A DNA stretch of 64,000 bases from Rhodanobacter sp. GTDB lineage: Bacteria; Pseudomonadota; Gammaproteobacteria; Xanthomonadales; Rhodanobacteraceae. Positions 58,463 through 64,000 of the stretch are shown one piece after another; position 1 is the stretch's first letter; each line of letters begins with the position of its first letter. The stretch lies in NCBI GenBank assembly GCA_040371205.1, contig AP031382.1, positions 496,001 to 560,000 on the forward strand. Direction: 5' to 3'. A program made the translations under genes and the position numbers. A model generated the notes under the pieces. That model was not told the DNA's origin, made no database searches, and was given only the letters and a program-made list of their open reading frames with translations.

Positions 58463-59344
58463 ATGAGCCATAAGCCCATCATCCGGTCGAAGGACTTCCG
58501 GGTCCCGGAAGGAAGCGACGTCGATCTCGGCGAGTGGCCCACGCGGATCGAGCCGTTCCATCGCTCCGAGGAACAGTACAAGGCCATTCTCGAATCGCAT
58601 GTCGCGAAACTGAGCGCGCAGCAGGAGCTGCTGTACGCCTCCGACCGGCACGCCGTCCTGCTGATTTTCCAGGCCATGGATGCGGCCGGGAAGGACGGCG
58701 CCATCAAGCACGTGATGTCGGGGGTCAATCCGCAGGGCTGCCAGGTTTTCAGCTACAAGCACCCCAGCGCGACCGAGCTTCAGCACGATTTCCTCTGGCG
58801 TTGCACGCGGGATCTGCCGGAACGGGGGCGCATCGGCATCTTCAACCGCTCCTATTACGAGGAGGTGCTGATCGCGCGCGTGCATCCGCAGATCCTGCGC
58901 GGCGAGGGCCTGCCGGACGCGCGGCGGCACGGCAAGGGCATCTGGCGCGACCGCTACCGTTCGATCAACCACCTTGAGCGCCACCTGCACGAGAACAACA
59001 CCCACGTCGTCAAATTCTTCCTGCACCTGTCGAAAGACGAGCAGCGCAAGCGCTTCCTGGAGCGCATCGATACGCCGGAAAAGAACTGGAAATTCAGCCA
59101 GGCCGACATCGCCGAGCGCAAGTTCTGGCCGGACTACATGAAGGCTTACGCGGCATGCCTGGGTGCGACCAGCACGCGCCACGCGCCCTGGTATGTCGTG
59201 CCTGCGGACGACAAGAAAAGCGCGCGGCTGATCATCTCCCAGATCGTGCTCGATACGCTGGAACGTCTGAAGATGTCCTATCCGAGGACAAGCGCAAAGC
59301 GGCGACAGGAGCTGCAGGCTATTCGCCAGCAACTGGCCAAGTAG
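58463..59344 (+). CDS. ppk2: Polyphosphate kinase 2
   Basis: The 293-residue single-domain PPK2 has Walker [17 protein letters not shown], Walker B-like [11 protein letters not shown], and the lid [12 protein letters not shown]. It phosphorylates nucleotides with polyphosphate; class I members use NDP, but the class cannot be settled by eye. ATG 58463 has GGAG 8 nt upstream. It is a single gene followed by a strong terminator. Confidence 0.95.
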   Translation: MSHKPIIRSKDFRVPEGSDVDLGEWPTRIEPFHRSEEQYKAILESHVAKLSAQQELLYASDRHAVLLIFQAMDAAGKDGAIKHVMSGVNPQGCQVFSYKHPSATELQHDFLWRCTRDLPERGRIGIFNRSYYEEVLIARVHPQILRGEGLPDARRHGKGIWRDRYRSINHLERHLHENNTHVVKFFLHLSKDEQRKRFLERIDTPEKNWKFSQADIAERKFWPDYMKAYAACLGATSTRHAPWYVVPADDKKSARLIISQIVLDTLERLKMSYPRTSAKRRQELQAIRQQLAK

Positions 59345-59440
59345 GCGGCTGCGCCTCGGTCGGGGCAGGGCGCCACCACGGCGTGGATCGGTTGCCGGCG
59401 CCCCGATACGGTATTGATGAGCCGCAGCGTAGCCGCAAAG

Positions 59441-59472
59441 CAAAATAGCCCGCCGGAGGGCGGGCTATTTTG
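59441..59472. terminator. Bidirectional terminator between ppk2 and tRNA-Phe
   Basis: A perfect 14-bp stem CAAAATAGCCCGCC (59441-59454 with 59459-59472) and a GGAG loop. The stem ends in A4/T4 tracts, so it can end both ppk2 (plus) and tRNA-Phe (minus) transcripts. Confidence 0.93.
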
Positions 59473-59482
59473 CTGAATCCAA

Positions 59483-59558
59483 TGGTGGCCGGGGACGGAA
59501 TCGAACCGCCGACACGGGGATTTTCAATCCCCTGCTCTACCAACTGAGCTACCCGGCC
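59483..59558 (-). tRNA. tRNA-Phe (anticodon GAA)
   Basis: A 76-nt tRNA on the minus strand: acceptor GGCCGGG (59552-59558) with CCCGGCC (59487-59493), anticodon stem GGGGA/TCCCC around loop TTGAAAA (anticodon GAA), T loop GTTCGATTC and encoded CCA at 59483-59485. Its 5' end, not its 3' end, faces the integrase gene. Confidence 0.97.
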
Positions 59559-59580
59559 TGACCCGTAGGTCGAGCCACGT

Positions 59581-59609
59581 ATTAAAGCGGAAACAAGATA
59601 GGCCGTCAA
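59581..59609 (-). promoter_or_regulatory. Promoter of tRNA-Phe
   Basis: On the minus strand, -35 TTGACG (59604-59609) and -10 TTTAAT (59581-59586) are 17 bases apart, 23 bases before the tRNA 5' end. This suggests that the DNA up to about 59610 is original chromosome. Confidence 0.65.
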
Positions 59610-59720
59610 GCCCCAAAGCCGCGCCAGCACTGGGCTTGCAGCCGGAACAGGGCTTACAGAGATCGACATGGGAAAGGTCTATTTTTGTGTTGGCGGAACC
59701 TGAACCACCCAGGTGCCCAT

Positions 59721-59772
59721 TACCGCTGAATACCGCCTGTTACCGGGTTTGGGTGGGCCAGGAGTGGGCCAG
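59721..59772 (+). repeat. Helically phased direct repeats upstream of the integrase
   Basis: TACCG occurs at 59721, 59731 and 59741 (period exactly 10), followed by two copies of GTGGGCCAG at 59753-59761 and 59764-59772 (period 11). Such phased repeats next to an integrase are candidates for arm-type integrase, excisionase or repressor sites. Confidence 0.55.
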
Positions 59773-59824
59773 AAAACGGGGTATGATCGACCCAACTGAC
59801 CTTGGCAAAGCAGGGGATAGATCA

Positions 59825-61483
59825 ATGGGCGTCCAACTCGAACTCACGCAGGAACTGGTGGATCGTCTGTCGTTCAAGAAACGGCTGATCGATGTGGATC
59901 CAAACGGCAAACCCGTCTATCAATCCACGCCCAAAAACGTCACCGACTGGGACATTCGGGACGGTGGAAAAAAGGGGGAGCCGGGACTGATCTTGCGCGT
60001 TACGCCCACTTCTTTGAGCTGGTATGTCCGTCGTTTTCTCACGAAGAAAACCGGATCGGTTCGACGCTCCATCGCTCGGGCTCGCAAAGCGGACGATTCA
60101 ACGGATGAAGTGCTGTCCCTCGCTGATGCGCGCAAGGTCGCCCGCGAGTGGCTGGTGCTCATGGAAAAGGGCATCGACCCCTACGACGTGCGCAAAAAGC
60201 ACCAGGCAACCACTCAACACCTGGCCGAAGAACGTCGACTGACCATGGGTGTCGCCTTCGGCGAATTCGTGGAGTTCAAGCGCAAATTCAAGATCGGCCT
60301 GGACGGCGTACCCATCGTCGTCGGCATCGGCAAGCGACGAGTGGTGGATGCGAAGCTCCGCGACCCCAGCACAGAGGACCGCCTCAAGGTTGCCCGTTGG
60401 ATGGAAGGCTCACCCATGTGGTCCACCCCTGTGAAGACCTTGAGTCGTGATGAAGTGGAAGCGAGCCTCACCCCATTGTTGCGCCGCTCCGCAGGTCTTC
60501 GGGCGCCTGTGCGTTGGGGGCCGAAGTCAGTGAGCAAAGGTACGTTGGACAAAATTTACCGGCACCTTGACGGGGCCTGGTGGCGGGCGGTCAAGGCCCT
60601 TGAAATGAAGGTGACCCGCGACGACAGTCCGTTTCAAAAGTGGCGCATCGAACATGATTCGGATTGGCCGGCGGATCGTCGGGTCGACACCGCCCTTGAT
60701 ACGAAATCGGATGCGCACCGCACGTGGCTTCGTGCGCTCTACGACATGCAGCAGGAGGCACACGACCCCGCCGTGTTCGCCAAGCGGGTCAGCGTCAGCC
60801 ATAAGGGTATCAAGCCGCACGTTGCGTCGATGGTGGACTGGTACTTCTGCCTGATTCTGTGGGGCACCCGTGCGACGGAAACCCAACTCATGGAGTGGCC
60901 GCAGGTGGACTTTGAGAAGCACCTGATCTGGCTGACAGGTGATACCACCAAGAGTGGCGAGCTCGATGTTGTACCGCTCACTCCGTTTGCGACCACCATC
61001 CTCAAGGAACGCCAGCGCATCAACATGCTTTGGCGGCCTGATGATCCGGGCAAGTACGTTTTTCCTTCCCGTGAACACGGACGACCGATCAGCAGCCCCC
61101 GGGGTGTCCTTACTGCTCTGGAGGAGCGCACCGGTATCAAGTTGAAAGCGCACGATCTGCGGCGTTCCCTCGCGCGTGAAATCGGCACGGATAAGGACAT
61201 GGTGGAAACCGCGCGCTTGCTGGTGGCTGGCGCAGCCCTCCACCATGGCGCGGGCAAGGGCGGTAGCCGAGTGACCGCAGTCACGCGTCGCTACCTGGAA
61301 GACAAGGCAGAGACCTTGCGCCCGTTGTTCCAGCAACGCGAAAACCGCATCCGCGAGATCCTTGGGCTGGCTGTGGAGAAGAAACCCGATACCGATCTCA
61401 ATGTGGATGCACTTCTCAAACGCCTCCGTGAGGATCCTTCCTTGCTTCAGCAGATCATGGCGGCGGCTTTGAATCCCCGCTGA
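59825..61483 (+). CDS. Tyrosine-recombinase integrase of a genomic island (P4-type layout)
   Basis: The 552-residue protein has an N-terminal arm-binding region with A-D-A-R-K-V-A-R-E-W and M-E-K-G-I-D-P (DUF4102-like, about 40-125). The C-terminal catalytic domain has the Arg in W-G-T-R-A-T-E-T-Q-L, Lys in T-K-S-G-E-L, H-x-x-R in A-H-D-L-R-R-S, a His in A-L-H-H-G-A, and the nucleophilic Tyr in T-R-R-Y-L-E-D. A long insert (about 190-330) makes it larger than usual P4 integrases (about 400). ATG 59825 has AGGGGA 7 nt upstream; ATG 59783 is possible. Codon bias is weaker than in the chromosome. Confidence 0.9.
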   Translation: MGVQLELTQELVDRLSFKKRLIDVDPNGKPVYQSTPKNVTDWDIRDGGKKGEPGLILRVTPTSLSWYVRRFLTKKTGSVRRSIARARKADDSTDEVLSLADARKVAREWLVLMEKGIDPYDVRKKHQATTQHLAEERRLTMGVAFGEFVEFKRKFKIGLDGVPIVVGIGKRRVVDAKLRDPSTEDRLKVARWMEGSPMWSTPVKTLSRDEVEASLTPLLRRSAGLRAPVRWGPKSVSKGTLDKIYRHLDGAWWRAVKALEMKVTRDDSPFQKWRIEHDSDWPADRRVDTALDTKSDAHRTWLRALYDMQQEAHDPAVFAKRVSVSHKGIKPHVASMVDWYFCLILWGTRATETQLMEWPQVDFEKHLIWLTGDTTKSGELDVVPLTPFATTILKERQRINMLWRPDDPGKYVFPSREHGRPISSPRGVLTALEERTGIKLKAHDLRRSLAREIGTDKDMVETARLLVAGAALHHGAGKGGSRVTAVTRRYLEDKAETLRPLFQQRENRIREILGLAVEKKPDTDLNVDALLKRLREDPSLLQQIMAAALNPR

Positions 61484-61542
61484 GCTTCCCTATAAAGTTG
61501 AGCTTGCCGCCACGGCGGCAGGCACACACGGGGACACACAGC

Positions 61543-62427
61543 ATGGTTGCCAGCACACGACACGAAACGCTTATCAAGGCCATCACCGATCTGGGGGAAG
61601 AAGGGGGTGGCAATGCTCGGAAGAGCAATGCAAACAGGGCGATTGCATCGGCATGGCAAGCAACGATTGAAGCCATTGATGCATTGAAAGACGATCGCGC
61701 CAAGCGGCTCACCGCCGCCGTGGTCGCGGTCATGATCGATCGTTCAGAGAAGCAGGCCACGCGGGTACTGCAGGGGCCACCCAGGATTGGTTCCTTCCAG
61801 CACGAGCACAAAAATCCAAAAGACTTCGCATTGATTGCCATGTTGACGCCTGCCTATGACGGCAAAAAAGTGAAGCGCGATCGATGGGTGTACAACCGCA
61901 ATCGGGTCAAGGGTTGGTGGAAGAAGCGGCAACATAAACAGAACGAAGCCGCAGAGGATCGCCAGCAAAAGATCAAGATTGCTCGGCTGCTGAAACAGCG
62001 CGCCGACCTGGCCGACCGCTTACAGCAAACAAACACGAGCATGAACGCTGTGGATCGGCAGCTCGCCCAGTTGGGCGTCAAGCTCTTCATCGCCAATGCC
62101 ACGCTGGAAGCGGCCACAATTGAGCCCCAGCCCTGGCTGATCACCGTCGACGGTTGGGTACAAGACCAGGCCTGGTTGCCGGTGTCCTCCACCGAAGCCA
62201 TCACGCAGCTCCTTGAAGAAGGAGGCGACATTCAGTGGATGCCGCTCGCGGAAGCCTTGCGCGATCACCCTTGGTCGGAAGAAAAGACCCGGGAAGCCTG
62301 GGCTGACGTGTGGCGTGTAGTCGCCGCACGCGAGCGAACGCGAATCGACTCCGGCCTTGCCGTGATTCGCGTGCGTGGTCTGTCCATGGGCGACGGGCTG
62401 CCCTCGAAGGAAAGATTGAGAAGCTGA
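61543..62427 (+). CDS. Island protein of unknown function with coiled coil
   Basis: The 294-residue soluble protein has no recognised family. The N-terminal 100 residues are helical and Ala/Lys-rich, followed by a short basic stretch (R-V-K-G-W-W-K-K-R-Q-H-K-Q) and a coiled coil (about 140-180: Q-K-I-K-I-A-R-L-L-K-Q-R-A-D-L). The C-terminal part is Trp-rich (W-L-I-T-V-D-G-W-V-Q-D-Q-A-W). A nucleic-acid-binding or structural role is a guess from the basic patch. ATG 61543 with GGGGA 10 nt upstream. It lies 59 bases after the integrase. Confidence 0.65.
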   Translation: MVASTRHETLIKAITDLGEEGGGNARKSNANRAIASAWQATIEAIDALKDDRAKRLTAAVVAVMIDRSEKQATRVLQGPPRIGSFQHEHKNPKDFALIAMLTPAYDGKKVKRDRWVYNRNRVKGWWKKRQHKQNEAAEDRQQKIKIARLLKQRADLADRLQQTNTSMNAVDRQLAQLGVKLFIANATLEAATIEPQPWLITVDGWVQDQAWLPVSSTEAITQLLEEGGDIQWMPLAEALRDHPWSEEKTREAWADVWRVVAARERTRIDSGLAVIRVRGLSMGDGLPSKERLRS

Positions 62428-62431
62428 ATTA

Positions 62432-62484
62432 GCACTGGGGGACATCCGCATGTCCCTCAGTGCAAGGGGCATGTCCCCGATTTT
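62432..62484 (+). terminator. Tandem hairpins between island genes
   Basis: The first hairpin is a 14-bp stem with one G-U (62432-62445 with 62450-62463) and a 4-nt loop. The second is GGGG/CCCC (62466-62469 with 62475-62478) followed by GATTTT. Both contain the 9-base direct repeat GCATGTCCC (62449-62457 and 62469-62477), so the two could refold against each other. It could be a terminator for the upstream gene, or an attenuator or operator for the ParB-MT-A70 gene 45 bases downstream. Confidence 0.6.
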
Positions 62485-62528
62485 GTGAGTTCCACCCCGG
62501 CCAATCCGAGCTCGGGTGGAGACTCACA

Positions 62529-63839
62529 ATGAACAGCAAGCGCACCACCCCGGCCTCGACTCAGGCCTCCGTCCGTTCCATCCCTTCCTTCAATCAAAAG
62601 CTCATCCCTGTCGGGGTGAAATCGCTTCGCGCCCATCTTTCCAACGAAGGGGAAGAAGCCGCTATCCGCTGGCTGGCAAAGAGCATCCAGCAGCACACCC
62701 AACTTGTCCCCATCGTTGCGGATGGCGAAAAAATCATTGATGGCGTGCGCCGACTGCGCGCATGTGAATTGGCGGGCACGAAGCCCTGGATTGTCCAGCT
62801 CAAGGATGTCACGAAAGGTGGAACCGACGAGGCATGGAATGCTCTGAATTTCGAGGGTCGCCGCCACCTCTCGGTCAACGAACGCGCCTTGCTCGCCATG
62901 GAGTTGTCCAAAGGGCAGCAGGTGGGCAGCAACCAGCACTCGAAGGCTACCGCTGCAGCGGCAGGCCGCATGACCCAGGGCGAGGCCGCTCAGGTGTTGG
63001 GAGTGTCGACGGATCTGGTGCAGAAAGCTAAGAAAGCCATGGAAATGGCTGAGGCTGCAGGATGTAAGGAAGAGGTCATGACTCACATGCGTGCGGGCGC
63101 GAGCATCCCGCAAATGATCCGCAGGCTTGAGGTCAAGGAGGTGAAGAAGGCCGTCGACAAGATCGCCAGGAAAAATGGGGCTGCAGCCATGGCATTGGAT
63201 GACATGATCGCGCGGGGTGTGAAGCTCAGTTTCGTCCTCGCTGATCCGCCCTGGAATTACGGTCAGCTGATCATGACGTCCAACGGCGCTCCACACTGGA
63301 TTTATCCCACGATGTCGACATCGGACATCATGGCGATGCCGATTGCCGACCTGGCAGCCAAGGATGCTGTGTTGTGGCTGTGGGTTCCGAACAGCCTTTT
63401 GTTGGATGGATTGAAGGTGATGGAGGCCTGGGGCTTCGACTACGTCACGACGGCAGTGTGGACGAAGAACAAGGCCGCTCCGTCGCAGGGCGCGGTGCTG
63501 CCAAAACACGAAACGCTGCTTGTGGGAAAGCGTGGGGCTGGCCTTGAGCATGAGGGCAACCCCATGAAAAGCTGGTATTACGAGCCGCGGAAGGCGCACT
63601 CGCAAAAGCCGGTTGCATTCGCCCAGGAAGCCGAACAACTGTACCCGAGCGCCTCAAAGATCGAGTTGTTCAGCCGGTCGCCACGCAAGGGATGGCTGGC
63701 CCATGGCAACCAGGCGCAGGCCAACGGTAAGGCCACAAAGGCCCGGACGCAGCCGGCAAAGGCAGCAAAGACGGTCGCCAAGAAGAAGCCGGCGGTGAAG
63801 AAAGCGGTTAAGGCCAAGGTGGCTGTGACGAAGCGGTAA
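62529..63839 (+). CDS. ParB-like / HTH / MT-A70 adenine methyltransferase fusion
   Basis: In this 436-residue protein, residues about 20-110 are a ParB/sulfiredoxin-like domain (V-G-V-K-S-L-R; I-I-D-G-V-R-R-L-R-A-C) and about 140-200 a helix-turn-helix (T-Q-G-E-A-A-Q-V-L-G-V-S). Residues about 230-385 are an MT-A70 N6-adenine methyltransferase with the catalytic D-P-P-W in V-L-A-D-P-P-W-N-Y-G and L-W-L-W-V-P-N-S. The final 35 residues are Lys/Ala/Pro-rich, like histone H1 tails. It probably methylates island or host DNA in a site-directed way. ATG 62529 with GGAGA 6 nt upstream. Confidence 0.88.
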   Translation: MNSKRTTPASTQASVRSIPSFNQKLIPVGVKSLRAHLSNEGEEAAIRWLAKSIQQHTQLVPIVADGEKIIDGVRRLRACELAGTKPWIVQLKDVTKGGTDEAWNALNFEGRRHLSVNERALLAMELSKGQQVGSNQHSKATAAAAGRMTQGEAAQVLGVSTDLVQKAKKAMEMAEAAGCKEEVMTHMRAGASIPQMIRRLEVKEVKKAVDKIARKNGAAAMALDDMIARGVKLSFVLADPPWNYGQLIMTSNGAPHWIYPTMSTSDIMAMPIADLAAKDAVLWLWVPNSLLLDGLKVMEAWGFDYVTTAVWTKNKAAPSQGAVLPKHETLLVGKRGAGLEHEGNPMKSWYYEPRKAHSQKPVAFAQEAEQLYPSASKIELFSRSPRKGWLAHGNQAQANGKATKARTQPAKAAKTVAKKKPAVKKAVKAKVAVTKR

Positions 63840-63843
63840 ATGG

Positions 63844-63885
63844 AAGCCCCCGGTGTCGTGGCCGTGAACACGTCACCGGGGGCTT
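63844..63885. terminator. Bidirectional hairpin between convergent island genes
   Basis: A 12-bp stem AAGCCCCCGGTG (63844-63855 with 63874-63885) and an 18-nt inner region. It sits between the methyltransferase stop and the stop of the minus-strand gene at the right edge. Confidence 0.75.
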
Positions 63886-63899
63886 CGTCTTGCAACTGT

Positions 63900-64000
63900 T
63901 CAGAGCGCAACGCGTCCGCGACTTTCCAGCACTTCTTGTACGCGGCGGTCGCGGTTGTTTGTCGCTTGTACTCGCACCTCTGCTTTGCCGCCCAGAATCA
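63900..64000 (-). CDS. C-terminal end of an island gene (cut by window edge)
   Basis: On the minus strand an open frame enters at 64000 and ends in TGA at 63900-63902 after about 32 codons; it reads I-L-G-G-K-A-E-V-R-V-Q-A-T-N-N-R and then D-R-R-V-Q-E-V-L-E. Convergence on the shared hairpin supports a real gene, but nothing more can be said about its product. Confidence 0.45.
   Translation of the reverse strand, partial: ILGGKAEVRVQATNNRDRRVQEVLESRGRVAL

Noticed and set aside
59483..59610. Conventional attachment site at the tRNA-Phe 3' end
   Set aside because: The 3' end points away from the integrase and no repeated tRNA 3' fragment is visible inside the window.

Overview
The window is chromosomal DNA of a high-GC gammaproteobacterium, most likely a member of the Xanthomonadales (Lysobacterales) in or near the Rhodanobacteraceae (Rhodanobacter, Dyella, Frateuria, Luteibacter). 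The reasons are the very GC-rich third codon positions, a complete rpfF / rpfC-rpfG diffusible-signal-factor (DSF) cluster, the polA-DUF2782 pair, hemD-hemX-hemY, a Fis locus carrying a zinc-ribbon DUF3426 gene, and a DUF6600/FecR surface-type protein. Genus and species are inferred, not demonstrated.

Layout. 1-9.8 kb: membrane proteins, HutD-like protein, soluble PAS-PAS chemotaxis transducer, mscL, a fumarylacetoacetase-fold enzyme, and a four-gene MacAB-like ABC efflux operon. 9.9-16.9 kb: Ada-like repair protein, Rieske ferredoxin, UDP-sugar dehydrogenase, SLC13 transporter, thiS-thiG-trmB operon. 17-23.3 kb: DUF6600 protein with a 108-bp tandem repeat, tRNA-Gly(CCC), rimB-like/rimK pair, then a two-component operon whose leader looks like a transcription attenuator and whose two genes are separated by a 211-bp inverted-repeat element. 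23.3-28.6 kb: small enzymes and regulators. 28.7-31.9 kb: hemD-hemX-hemY. 32.1-36.3 kb: rpfF facing rpfG-rpfC (quorum sensing and cyclic-di-GMP turnover). 36.6-42.8 kb: uvrD, an sX13/Spot 42-like small RNA gene downstream of polA, and polA itself carrying an in-frame palindromic insertion. 42.9-49.3 kb: aroQ-accB-accC, prmA, DUF3426, fis, purH. 49.5-53.6 kb: dsbD-tlpA thiol redox pair, a DMT transporter, cutA. 53.7-59.4 kb: CIRCE-controlled groES-groEL, recQ, ppk2.

The last 4.4 kb, beyond tRNA-Phe, is a horizontally acquired island. It has a P4-type tyrosine integrase, an unrecognised coiled-coil protein, a ParB-like/HTH/MT-A70 adenine methyltransferase fusion with a histone-H1-like tail, and the end of a convergent gene. 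Codon use there is visibly less GC-biased than in the rest, and the island runs off the right edge.

The most interesting items are the leader attenuator plus inserted element in the two-component operon, the sX13-like RNA, the palindromic insertion inside polA, the groEL ribosome-binding-site hairpin, the dsbD gene with a doubled N-terminal domain, and the ParB-MT-A70 gene of the island. Everything here comes from reading the sequence; no searches or folding programs were run.
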